Positions 11,362-23,100 of a DNA stretch of 64,000 nt are shown piece by piece (positions within the stretch are counted from its first letter, which is position 1; every line of letters begins with the position of its first letter). The stretch is from the NCBI GenBank assembly GCA_944390285.1, contig CALXPN010000002.1, forward strand, positions 177,342 to 241,341. The letters run 5' to 3'. Source of the stretch: an uncultured Clostridia bacterium (GTDB lineage Bacteria; Bacillota; Clostridia; TANB77; CAG-508). A program made the translations under genes and the position numbers. The notes under the pieces were generated by a model. It saw only the letters and a program-made list of their open reading frames with translations, was not told the DNA's origin and made no database searches.

Positions 11362-11422
11362 GCATTTTTTCATTTTTTCTTAGGGAATTACGCCTTTAGA
11401 ATGTAACATTTTATTTTTATCT

Positions 11423-11466
11423 AAAAAAGTGGAGAGAACACCCTTAAGTATTCTCTCCACTTTTTT
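11423..11466. terminator. Bidirectional intrinsic terminator
   Basis: Perfect stem AAAAAAGTGGAGAGAA / TTCTCTCCACTTTTTT with a loop of about 12 bases. T-tracts are present in both directions. It ends the 11487-11918 gene and insulates the rpoB promoter. Confidence 0.88.
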
Positions 11467-11486
11467 GTTTGCTTTTTCACCTCCGG

Positions 11487-11918
11487 TCACTCTTCTTCAT
11501 CATAATCTTCATCATAACCTTCAGTCAAAAAGTGTCTGATGGCTGAGATGTCAGCTTCCGCTCTCATCAGATTATGCTTGCATGTAGCAAGCTCCTCTCT
11601 TTTCTTTGAAACATTTTCTTCTACTTCGGGAATTTTCTTAATAGAAGACACATAACGCGTGATGTTGTTTGCAATGTCTGTGAGTACTTCCAATGATTGA
11701 ACAGTTCTTGCACTTGTTCTTAACACACGTCCCTGACTTGCAAAGTTTTCTTTGCAAATTCTTGCCGTTTCCTCCAGTTCTGCTAAATGCCCCTTTTCTT
11801 CTTCAAAAGCATTTTCTGCTGTTTGGCGGATTTCCGCCGCCTCATCTCTGTTTTCCAGTGCGTCAGCATACATTGCTTTAAATACTTCTTTGTATGCCGC
11901 CCGTAAGTTTTTTGCCAT
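11487..11918 (-). CDS. Small coiled-coil protein of unknown function, GC-rich relative to neighbours
   Basis: A 143-residue soluble protein, almost all charged heptad-like helix: an Ala/Glu-rich first half, a second helical part (about 80-135) with VEENVSKKREELATCK, and an acidic tail ending DEDYDEEE. No signal peptide, membrane segment or catalytic motif is visible and I do not recognise the family. The ATG at 11918 follows AAGGAGG by 8 bases; an upstream in-frame ATG has no binding site. Its G+C is visibly higher than any neighbour, and it has its own promoter and a strong terminator. This suggests a recently acquired single-gene unit. Confidence 0.7.
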   Translation of the reverse strand: MAKNLRAAYKEVFKAMYADALENRDEAAEIRQTAENAFEEEKGHLAELEETARICKENFASQGRVLRTSARTVQSLEVLTDIANNITRYVSSIKKIPEVEENVSKKREELATCKHNLMRAEADISAIRHFLTEGYDEDYDEEE

Positions 11919-12012
11919 CTCTTTTCCCTCCTTATACTGTTGTGGCAAAGTTGTATTGTTACTTGTTGATACTAAGGAAGTTTATATATTACTTTACAAA
12001 GTATCTTTATAT

Positions 12013-12041
12013 AGTATAAAAGATTTTTTATATTATGTCAA
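12013..12041 (-). promoter_or_regulatory. Promoter of the small coiled-coil gene
   Basis: TTGACA and TATACT with a 17-base spacer on the minus strand, about 95 bases before the ATG at 11918. Confidence 0.75.
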
Positions 12042-12124
12042 CAGTTCATTTTTTAAAATTTAAATATAGCTTGATTTTTAATAAAAAATAAATTATTATT
12101 AACATGATGAAAGGAATTAGTAAA

Positions 12125-12730
12125 ATGAACGAACTTTTTGAATTTCACAGAAAATTAAATTTTAAAAAAATCGCTATAATTATTATTTTTGCTTTGTTTA
12201 CTATTATAGTTATTTTTGATATCTTATCATTTATTTTTAAGAGTGATGATGAAAAATTAGATGATACAAAAAACTCTAATAATCCTAATACAATTTTTTA
12301 TGACTCTAATAATACTATAAGTCTTGAACTTTCTAAGCAATATAATTTATCTCAATATGAATCAAGTAATAATTATTTAATAGAATTAAGATCTGAAAAT
12401 AATTTAAATATATTTGTTTCACATCAAGATTTAGTACAAAATAAAACATTATCAGAAGTTGTATCAGCAGACCATAGAACATATGTCAATGAGTTTACAA
12501 GTTATTCTAATTTATCTGAAGTAAAAGATATTTCTACAAATGATAAACAAGCCTATACATATAGCTTTCATTATTTAGATTCAAAAACAAATACGGCTTA
12601 TTATCTTCAAATTGTTTGGATTGAAACAGAAAATGGATATTACATATTAGATATTGAATTTCCACTTGAAAATCTGAATAATTATACACATATAATAAAT
12701 GATGTTTTAGATACATTTAATACTTTATAA
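12125..12730 (+). CDS. Membrane-anchored exported protein of unknown function
   Basis: A 201-residue protein with one N-terminal membrane helix (about 13-36, preceded by RKLNFKK) and an Asn/Asp-rich linker. An extracellular alpha/beta domain follows (about 55-201) containing DKQAYTYSFHYLDSK and IVWIETENGYYILDIEF. The domain resembles the PsbP/Mog1-like folds common in small Clostridia lipoproteins, but this is only an impression. I choose ATG at 12125 because AAAGGA lies 10 bases ahead; the ATG pair at 12104 has none. It is the only plus-strand gene in this part and converges on the AI-2E permease across a long inverted repeat. Confidence 0.7.
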   Translation: MNELFEFHRKLNFKKIAIIIIFALFTIIVIFDILSFIFKSDDEKLDDTKNSNNPNTIFYDSNNTISLELSKQYNLSQYESSNNYLIELRSENNLNIFVSHQDLVQNKTLSEVVSADHRTYVNEFTSYSNLSEVKDISTNDKQAYTYSFHYLDSKTNTAYYLQIVWIETENGYYILDIEFPLENLNNYTHIINDVLDTFNTL

Positions 12731-12733
12731 ATT

Positions 12734-12829
12734 AAAATAATAATAACTATCTATTAATATCTTAAGCTCAAGCTAATTTTCATAACAATCACTTTCCAAA
12801 TGATATTAATAAATAGTTATTATTATTTT
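12734..12829. repeat. Long inverted repeat between convergent genes (possible bidirectional terminator)
   Basis: Arms 12734-12761 and 12802-12829 pair over about 27 bp with one mismatch or bulge, around a 40-base loop. A T-rich run follows the plus-strand arm. It lies between the stops of two convergent genes, which fits shared termination, but the arms are much longer than in the other terminators here. Confidence 0.6.
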
Positions 12830-12857
12830 TAATAAAAAACTCAGAATTTATACTATC

Positions 12858-14021
12858 TTATTTCTTTTCTTCTTGTGGGTAAACTTTTTCTAAGAACCCT
12901 TTTTTATTTCTATATTCTATGATATCTTCAAGCATTAGTTTTAAAAATGCCATAACAGGAACTCCTAAAAACATTCCCAAAACGCCAAAATAAGCTCCGC
13001 CTATTGTAACTGAAAAAATCACTAAGATAGGACTTAAATCCAGTGAATTTCCAAGTATTCTTGGGTTTATAATATTAGCATCTATTTGTTGTAATATTAT
13101 TACTATAATTCCAAGCCATATTGCTTGAATAAAACCACCTGTAAAAATTGTTATTATTATAGCTATTATTACAGCTGCTATTGCACCAAAATATGGTATT
13201 ATATTAAATAATCCTATCATAAAACCTAATAAAATAGCATATTTTACACCCATTATACTCATTGCTATTGAAGTTATTATTCCTATTATAATAGCATCTA
13301 ATATTTGTCCAGATATAAAATGGAAAAAAATACTATTTGTTTTTTTATAATATCTTCCAATAGCCATATTAGTTTTTTTACTAAAAATCGCTTTAGATAA
13401 TTCTACTAAAAAGTTTTTTATATTATTTCTTTCAAGTAATATATATATTGAAACTACAATTGTTACAAACGAGTCAAAAATTATATTTGCAGCTCCCATA
13501 ATTCCTTTTATATATGAATTTATATTATCTAAGCTAATCCATTTTATTATTTCTTTTGCAAAATCAAATTCTTGTAATGATTCAACATAACTATTTATAT
13601 TTAATCTTACAAGTATTGAATTCTCATCTAAATTATTAAAATAATCTATTGCACTATTATAGTAATTTGGAAGATTTTCTGTTAAATCTTTTACACTTGT
13701 TGTAACTGCTGGAATAATAAAATTAATTATTACAAAAATTAATAATATTGAAATTATATATACTAATAAAACACTTAATCCTCTTGCATGTTTTTTAAAT
13801 ATTTTAAATTTTATTCTTTTTATTCCACTTTCTACACTTTTACATGGAATATACAATATATATGCTATTAGTATTGCCATTAAAAATGGCATAATTAAAT
13901 CAAAAAAATTAATAATTCCAGTTATTACACTTGAAACACTATCTATAGTTTTATATACAACTATAGCTGCTACTGCAAAAGAAAACCAAAACAACCACTT
14001 TTTCCATTCTTTATTATTCAT
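12858..14021 (-). CDS. AI-2E family transporter (PerM/YtvI type)
   Basis: A 387-residue polytopic membrane protein of the AI-2E exporter superfamily. The family layout is clear: two N-terminal membrane hairpins (about 12-100), a soluble amphipathic middle (about 110-170), and C-terminal helices with PYFGAIAAVIIAII, NPRILGNSLDLSP, and GAYFGVLGMFLGVPVMA. Members export small solutes or, in some cases, act as cation/proton antiporters; the substrate cannot be told from sequence. The ATG follows AGGAG. It stands alone, convergent with the plus-strand gene on its left and downstream of the giant surface protein gene. Confidence 0.9.
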   Translation of the reverse strand: MNNKEWKKWLFWFSFAVAAIVVYKTIDSVSSVITGIINFFDLIMPFLMAILIAYILYIPCKSVESGIKRIKFKIFKKHARGLSVLLVYIISILLIFVIINFIIPAVTTSVKDLTENLPNYYNSAIDYFNNLDENSILVRLNINSYVESLQEFDFAKEIIKWISLDNINSYIKGIMGAANIIFDSFVTIVVSIYILLERNNIKNFLVELSKAIFSKKTNMAIGRYYKKTNSIFFHFISGQILDAIIIGIITSIAMSIMGVKYAILLGFMIGLFNIIPYFGAIAAVIIAIIITIFTGGFIQAIWLGIIVIILQQIDANIINPRILGNSLDLSPILVIFSVTIGGAYFGVLGMFLGVPVMAFLKLMLEDIIEYRNKKGFLEKVYPQEEKK

Positions 14022-14096
14022 AAAATTCTCCTAATTGTTTTACAATATTATTTAATTTGTTTTTATGTTTATGTTTTGATATTTTCTAATATTTTT

Positions 14097-14130
14097 AATA
14101 TAAGGAGAACATATAAGTTCTCCTTATATT
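14097..14130 (-). terminator. Terminator of the giant surface protein gene
   Basis: Stem AATATAAGGAGAAC / GTTCTCCTTATATT with a 6-base loop, followed on the minus strand by an A/T-rich stretch with few consecutive T. It lies about 30 bases after the stop at 14160. Confidence 0.75.
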
Positions 14131-14159
14131 ATTTGTTATTATGATTTTAAATTTAAGTT

Positions 14160-17100
14160 TTATTTATAGAATTTTTTGAATGTTACATTTTTCAAACTTC
14201 TCTTTAAAATTATTACTACTATAACTACAGCTATTACTATTGCAACCATTACAATTTGATCTCTTGCTATACTCAAATAATATTCAGCTTTCTCAAGACC
14301 AGTAGGCGGTGCAAGTGTTATTCTTTCTGTAAAGTCTGAGTCATCTTCATATTCAGGATTTGAATTCATATTTAAGTTACCAACTGTTGTTGAAAGCTTT
14401 GTTACTCTACCTGTTACAGAAGTATATTCTATAATTTCTGCACTATTGTCATAAACCATATCTTCTGTATCAGATTCACCTGAAACTACTTTTGAAGCTA
14501 CCATGTAAACACTTCCTGCACTCTTAGTAAAATCTGAAACATGTGGTTTTAAGAATATTGATAAAGCTTTATTTAAGTTATTACTATCATTTTCTGATAT
14601 TCTATCATCAACAGATACTGCTAAATTATGTCTTGTGTCTACATCATATGTAACATCATCTTCGTCTAATAATTGTTTTACACCCTGTACTTGTGTTTCT
14701 CCATCTTGTTTTATTGTCTCTTGAATTACCTTAAATATTCCTGGTGCTACTAAACCTTGATCTAGTAATTCATCATCTGCCATTGTTCTCCAATATCTAT
14801 TTTCTGCTTGATTTTTATCTTGTTGCATTGTCATATTATTATCTACATAATCTAAGATTTTATTTACTTTTAATTCTGCAACTATATCATTTGAACCAAC
14901 ATTTCCTGAATAATATGTTTCACCTAAGTATTTTCCATAATATCCGTTTGTTCCATCATAAGTTGTTTTTTCTTCAGTTCTATATGTTGCTCCATCTGTT
15001 TTAAAGTATTTAGAGTATAATTCATTTCTTGCTGTTCCTGCTGCAGTATACTCATCATCAAAATATTGTTCATATCCAGTTGCATCAACTTTATATCTTA
15101 ATTTATATAAATTTTGACTAATTCTGTCTACTTCACTATCATTGTTTACAGAAAATACATATGTGATATCTACTGTACAACCTTGAAGTATATCTTCATC
15201 CACATTTAGATATGCTAAACCTTTTACATCATCTACTGTTGGAAGATATTGTAAGTTTTCATATCCTACTGATGTTTCTGTATTAATTGTTGTTCCAATA
15301 ATTCTTCCGCTTTGCACTCCATCTGCTTCTTCATATACATTATCAAAATTAATGTCTGCTAAAATATTTCCGTCTGAAGTTGTTAATTTAATTTCAGATA
15401 TAAATTCTTCTATACTTACATTTACTTCTGGTCTATATTCTATACCAAAATCAATGTTTTCTACTTTATATCTTAAATCACTGTTTACTCCTGATTCATA
15501 TTGATCAAATGTATACTCTTTTATGTCATATGTTGTTTTTTCTGCTCTTATAGGGAAGCTTTCAGTATTTGCATTCATATTTGTATTTTCCATGAATTCT
15601 TCTGAATATTCTTCAGGTGAATTCTTTTGAGCTTCTTCTGTTTTTCTATTATTTACTGTTTCACTGTATCTTATTACTTCTAGTCTTCTTATCTCATCAT
15701 CTCTTGCATCTGATTTGTTTTCCTCTTCAAGAGCACTTAATACTTTATCTCCTGAATCTGGTTCTTCTGTGATTTTATCATCTATATTATAATATGTTGT
15801 TGATTTATATTCTTGTCCATTATAGACAACATCTTCTACACTTTCACCATAATCAAATCTTACTATATATTCACCAGGTATAAATGATTCTAATGTATAT
15901 GAACCATCTTCAGATGTTCTTGTAGTCATAATTGAATCATCCCAAGTTTTGATAGATTCTTCATAAATTCTGTTTTCACCATTTTTTGGAACATTTACTA
16001 TTTCTACAAGATTTACTTTTATTCCTTCAGCAGGTTGATCTGTGCTTTCATCTAGTAATAAATTATCATGTTCATCTACTTTTTGGTTACTTGCAGCTTC
16101 TGCAATTTTACTATCTACTCCGATATTTTTTATACCATTACCACGATATTGTGTATCTCCTCCTTGTCCAGAAGTTGTAGATCTTGCATCATCCCATACA
16201 CTACCTTTTATAACTCTTTCTAAAGTTCCTTCATTATCTGTATCTTCAGGATCATCTGGGTCTGGGTTATCAGAATCTCCATCTTTTAATATACTTAATG
16301 TAACACCTGTTTTATAAGCATCATTTTCGTATTCACTATAATCCTCAATACTTGCATTTTCTGTTCCGTTTGGATTATTTGCATCTGTTTGTAATCCAAG
16401 GTTACCTGGATTTGAGTTAGTATCTACATATCCAGCTGGTCTATTATCATCTGCATAATATGTTGAATATGCATTTATCTCTACAATATTATTTTTATCA
16501 CCTAAGAATTGGTTTGTAGCTGTTGTTCCATCTTCTGTATCTACAACAAATTTAATATAAATATCAAAACTATCTCCTTCTGATAAATTGATATTGTCAA
16601 ATCCACTTAAATATACAACATCATATTTTGCTTCTCCTCTATCATTTGTACCTAAATCTACTTTTGCATGTTCAGGATAAATTGGAGTATTACTTAAAGT
16701 TACTTCACCTGTGATTTTTTGATTATTTGAATCTATAAATTCATACCAAGCTTCTACATTGTTTATAACTTTATCTTGTAAATATCCATCTTCACCCATT
16801 ACTTTAATTGTTTTTGTATTACTATTTGGATCATATTTTATGAAATCTTGACTATAGTAATCAACAACTTCTCTTACTTTAGTATAAACATTGTTATCAT
16901 CTTGTACATCATGATTTGTAATTGTCATCTTATATGTTATTTCTGTATTTAATTCTGTATTTACTTTGTAATCTACTACATCTTGATTTGTATATTGTGT
17001 ATGTTTATAGTAGTAGTCTGATGCATATAATTTGAATTGATAATTAATTGGATTCTGTTCTCCACCAGTTACATATTCTCCACCATAAGGTGAATTTGAT

Positions 17101-20100
17101 TTATTACCTTGGTCTAGAACATATGTCATTTCTGTTCCATTTACTGTTGTTTTTAAACTATAAACATCTTGATCTATACTTATATCAAAATCTCTAGTTT
17201 GTAAACCTAAATTGATGTATTTTAAGTATTCTGTTTCTCCTTCTTCTGAGAAGAATAACATATTTATGTTTTTACCATCTTGTATGTTACCATTATGTGG
17301 TTGATTTTGCATTATAAAACTATATGCACTCATACCAGAATTTTCTGTTAAATCTAATGTACTTATATGTCCATCTTTTGTATAAGTAATATTTTGTGTA
17401 TTATTTCCGTTTTCTACAGTTCCGTTAATACCTTTATTGTATTCTATTGTTTCTAAGTTATTATTAAACTCATCTCTAACATCTGAATATTCATAAGCAT
17501 TAGAGTCTGTCATATATGCTGTTGTTATTGAATTATCAGCTTTATTTATATTTTGCATACCATCATTTCCAGCATATATTGTTGATGTATATCTTACACC
17601 ATTATAATAGAATTCTACATAGTAATTAATATATTCACTATTTTCATTATAATTTCCTGTTGTATCATCTCTATTTGTAGCTTTTATAATTCTTCCGCTA
17701 TTGTCGCCACCTTCAACCATTTTCTTATTAGAATCTGATCCATCTGCATTTTTACCATTTGTTTCACCAAATAAGTAATTTCCTTGTGCATCTGTGAAGG
17801 TTGTTGCAACTTTTTTATTTGTATCATCATGTAATATTACTTCTATTCCTGATAATTTACCTTCATTATCATCCATTTTTCCATCTCTGTTTGTATCTAC
17901 CCAAACTTTACCAGATAGAACTAAGTTCTTTAGTCTTACATATTCGATATTATCGTTATTAGTATATTTAATCATATCTATTGGTATTAAATCTATCTCA
18001 TTTCTATTAAATATACTTGTAATCTTAAGTTCATTCTTTAAGTTTAATAAATACATATTTGATTTTGTAATATCACATTTTAATTCTATTACAATATATT
18101 CACCAGCATTTAATTCTCCTGAATAATTATATGTAATCTGATTTCCATTTACAGTTTCCTTAATATTTGAAGATGTAGAATCTTTTGATCCATTTGACTT
18201 ATATTTTGTCATTGACACTGTTTGAGAATATGTTAATCCATCTTCTAAAGTATCTACAAGTGTTGCATTATTTAATATTGTTGTACCTTTATTTCTTAAT
18301 ACAATTGTATATACTATATTATCATATTTTTCTACTTCAACAGGAGAATCATATTTTGCAGTATTTGTCATACTTTCTCTTCCTGTAACAGCTTGTGAAT
18401 TATGACTAGATAAGTATTTTCTTACTTCTAATTCATATATTTGATATTCCATTGTTGCAGTTGAACTAGTTGGAACTATATGTGTTAATGTTACATTATT
18501 TTTATTTACTGCTGTTGACACTGTTGCTGTATTTGAAATTTGGACTTTGTCTTTACTTTGTAATATTACTTTCATATTTATAGTTAAAGTTGCTGTTTGT
18601 CCTGGTGCTAAAGGTCCATTATATGTGTATTTTGTATTACTATTTCTTGTCCATCCACTTCCACTAGCAGATAAGAATTGTAATTGACCTGCATCAAATG
18701 TATCATCTAAAACTATTCTGTAAATATTACCAAAGTCTGCTGAACTTCTTCCTGTATTTTTTACTTGTATTGTATATGTAATTGTATCTCCTAATTCACA
18801 TTTTGTAAGATCTGTTACTTTACCATTGTTTATACTGGTTACTTTCTTAGATACGCTAATATTATATCCAAGTATTTTTACAGTAGATTCACTCTTTAGG
18901 TTAGAATTTATTAAGTATCCTCCATTAATCAAATCTACACTATTTCTATTTCTAGCAGACACTATTTCTACATAATTTGTTCTTGATTGTGATTCTTTAC
19001 TTAATAAGCTTTCAGTAACTCTCATGCTAATATATTTTGTAGTTGTTCCACCAGAATTCAATGTTGCCTCATATACATAATTATTTCCTTCTTTCGTCCA
19101 ACCACTTGATTCTGTTACAGCAAATCCATCCGGTACTGTTTCTGAAACCTTATATGTAATTGCTCCATATGCATCAGAAGCTGAACCATTATTATTTTTA
19201 ACTACAACTTTATATTGAATTACATCTCCTACTTCAACTGAATTTACTGTTGATTTTGGAGCACCATTTGCACTTGTTATAGCATTTACTGTTTTTTCTA
19301 TTGAAATATTATATTGTTTACATTTTACATATGTACTATCTTTTGTTTGATTTCCTTTTTTATTTATTGTAACTTTGTCACCAATTCTAAAGTTACTAAT
19401 TTCGGCAGTATTTGTTAATTGTGTGTTACTATCAGCAGATACATTTTCTTTAACTCTTAATGCTACATAATATGTATATTTTGATTTCTTTGGAAGTGTA
19501 ATATTATTTTTAGTTATTGTACCTCCACTTACATTACAGTCATTAGTATTAAGATCTTCATGATACATTCCAACAAATTCATATTGGTTTGTATCAAATG
19601 TATCTTTTAAGTCAATTTTAACTGCCATTCCATTATTTTGCATTACTATTTTAAAGTATACTATATCTTTTCTATCAACATAATCGCCTTCTTTAATGTT
19701 AGTTCCTGTACTATATATGTTTTCATTTGTAAGTGATTTTCTTATAACTTCTTTTGTTAAAGTAACGTCTGCGACAGAATCTAATTTGTATTCAGCTTTT
19801 GTAGGCTGTGATCCTTTTTTACCTCTTAATAAAGCTCTATTTTGACCACTACCATCCAAAAAAATACTAAGAATTCTAGCCTCATATACTTCCATAGATG
19901 CACTAATTTTCACTCTTACTTTATCTAAGTCAGCATCTCCAAATGCAGAAAGCGGAATATAGAATTTCTTTTCGCTACAATTACTTGTATTGAAATCTAC
20001 TAATGTACCTGATGCATTTAACACTTTTCCTGAATATTGTGTATAAGAGTCTCCAGAATTTGTTGAGATTTCTAATTTAGCATTTGTTGGAAATTTTGCA

Positions 20101-23100
20101 TAAATAGCACCGAAACCATCAATATTTGAATTATACTGTAATTTTTCGGTATTATCCTTTTTAGATACTCCTCCACCACTTGCTTCAAGATTGTTAGCGT
20201 AAGTTTCTCCTTCTCTCTTAGCTCTATTATAATTCTCTTTATAAGCTGGTGTCTTTTCGTCTTCATAACCAGTTACACTTAAATTCAACACTGCATTTAT
20301 ATTTCCTGAATTATCCCTTAAATAATGTGCCATGAAGTTTTTATAATAATAATCATCTCCAATACTTCCATATGAAGTATTCTCTGCTATGTATCCCATA
20401 TATGCTAATACTGCTGCTGTTTTACTATCATCCGATTTTGTTCCACTAACTGAATTAGCATCATAATGTAAACCTTTAATATCTGTTATACCAACAATTT
20501 TTCTATATTTACCACCCTCATCATTACTTATATTAGCACCATGTATACACATATCCGTAGGATTACTATCTGGATTATTAACAGCTACTTCAGTTCCTTT
20601 ATAAAAATTTCTTGTTAAATATGTATTTATATTCATACTAACATAATCATCCATACTGTCAGCTGCATAGACTTTTATTATTATGCATAATATAGAAATT
20701 ATTATTAATGAAATTACAATTATTAATTTATTAATAAAATTAACTTTTTTCTTATCATCTTTTATTAGCTTACTTACTATAAGCATAGCTATAAATGCTA
20801 TTGCCAAAGCTACCAATATAACTATAATATAATAAACTGCACCTGTTTTTATACTTAACATTACTTCTACTTCTGAGCTATTATTTTCTTCATTAGCATC
20901 AGATAATTGTAAATCATTTGTAGATTCTAATATCTGCGCTGTATTTTTATAAACACCTGTTGTCTCACCATTCACTGCTTTTGTTAAGATTAATGTTAAC
21001 TCTTCTGTTTCTCCAGCTTCTATTAATTTTTTACTCAATGATGTACTATATAATGCACCATCTTCTCCCATTTGCCAATTAGGATTTAATGTTTCATTAA
21101 ATTCAAAGCCTTCTGGTATATAATTAACTATTTGATTAATATATCCAGCAGTTTTTGCATTATTAGTAATTTTTACTCCATATTCTACGGTTATATTACT
21201 TGAATTTATATATTTAGAAGCTATTTCTATTTTAGCTATTCTATCATCTTCTGTAAATTCTTGTATATCTGTTCCTTTTTCATTTTCTGTTGTTATTTTT
21301 TTAACATAAGTTGTTATTGCCATATCAAAATCAGAATTTTCTTTTATTCCCATATTGATATTTATAATGTTTTTATCAGAAATTTCTATTATATCAGATA
21401 CAGCATAATATTTTTGTTCATTATTTAAAGTAATATTTTTTGAGAATACACTTGATGACTTAGAATCTATTTTTCCATTTGCTTGATACGTTGTAACTTC
21501 ATATTTTGTATTGTCATAATCAAATACAACAACATATTTACCTGAATCTAAATTACTAAATACATATTCACCATTATTATTTGTAGTTGTTTCATCAACT
21601 ATATTAGAATCATTTAATGAAATTTCGGAATTATCACTATTTAAAAGCATTACTTTTATATTACTCAATAATTCTTCATCATTAAATATACCATTTTTAT
21701 CTTTATCTAACCATGCCTTGCCTGAAATAGAGTATTTTATAGAATTTACATTTTGCATAGTAAGTTCTTCAGGTATATTAGATTGAGATTCTTCTGTAGT
21801 TTGATTTTGATTGTTTAAATTATTATTTACATTATTATTATTTTGTTCATCATTTTGATTATTAGATTGGTTATTGTTTTGATTATTATCATTGTTTATA
21901 CTTAAATCATTATTACTGTCATTATTATCTTGATTAATATTTTGTGAATTATTATTTTCGTTTTCAATAATATTTTGTTCTTCTTCATCTGAATTAATAT
22001 TTTCATCTGAGTTAATTGTATTATCTATAATATTACCATCGTTTTCTTCTAAATTCTCATTGTCTTCATCATCTGGCACTCCATCATCCGGTTCTTGTGG
22101 AAGTTGTGATGGATCAACATAAAATACAATTTCTTCTATATCTGTTCTGTTTATTTCTGGTAATATTTCTAAATCATTTTCAATTGTAGTTTGATTTGTT
22201 CTTAAATCATCAATATCCACGACACTATCTATATCAATTGATAAGCTTTGTTGTGGTTCTAATGTATAATTTGTCATAAAATAATTATATTCTGTGATTT
22301 CTAAATCCTCTTGACTTCCATCTGGTAATGTTAATTTTACACTGCCAACATTTAAACCATATGGAAGATAATTTGTTATATCAACAAGTCCATTTACTAA
22401 TCCTGTATTTTGAATTTGAATATTATATTTAACATCATCATTATCTTTAACAATAGAGCCATTTTCTCTATTTGCTGTATAGTTAACATTTAAAAATGTT
22501 TCACTTTGAGTAACTATTCTTGTATATTCATTACTTAAATATAATTGTCCATCAATACTTGCATTTGATGTTACTGTAGCTATTGTTTCTAAAATGTTTA
22601 AGTCTATACTATCAATATTAGTAGCAATAGTTAAATTTTTACTTTCTCCTTTTTCAAGTGTTGGAATAATAAAACTAATCATTTTTCCGGTTGATGTATC
22701 TTGTGATGAAATTGTTACATTCTCATTATAAACTTCTGTTTCAGCTTGATTAAAAATAAGTAACTCTGGCACAATTAAATTTACTTTAATATTTTCTAAA
22801 TCATCATTAGAAATATTTTTTATAGTGGCAGTTAAATTATACATATCCTTCGTATATATCTTCATTATATTAGCATCTTCTTTACCAGATCTTGTTAATG
22901 AAAGCTCAATTTTTGCATCTCTTATTTTATTTTTAATTGTTTGATATTCTTTTTCTTCAATTCCATCTGCTGAAATTATTATTTTTCCATATACTTCATC
23001 TGAATTTGCATCTTCTAATTTTTTTACTTTTACTTGATAAGAAAATGTTTTTGTCTCACCAGGTAAAATAGAATCTATTGTTCCTTCTTCATATATATGT

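Noticed and set aside
12734..12829. Insertion sequence ends
   Set aside because: No transposase, no flanking target duplication and no second copy in the window; kept only as an inverted repeat.
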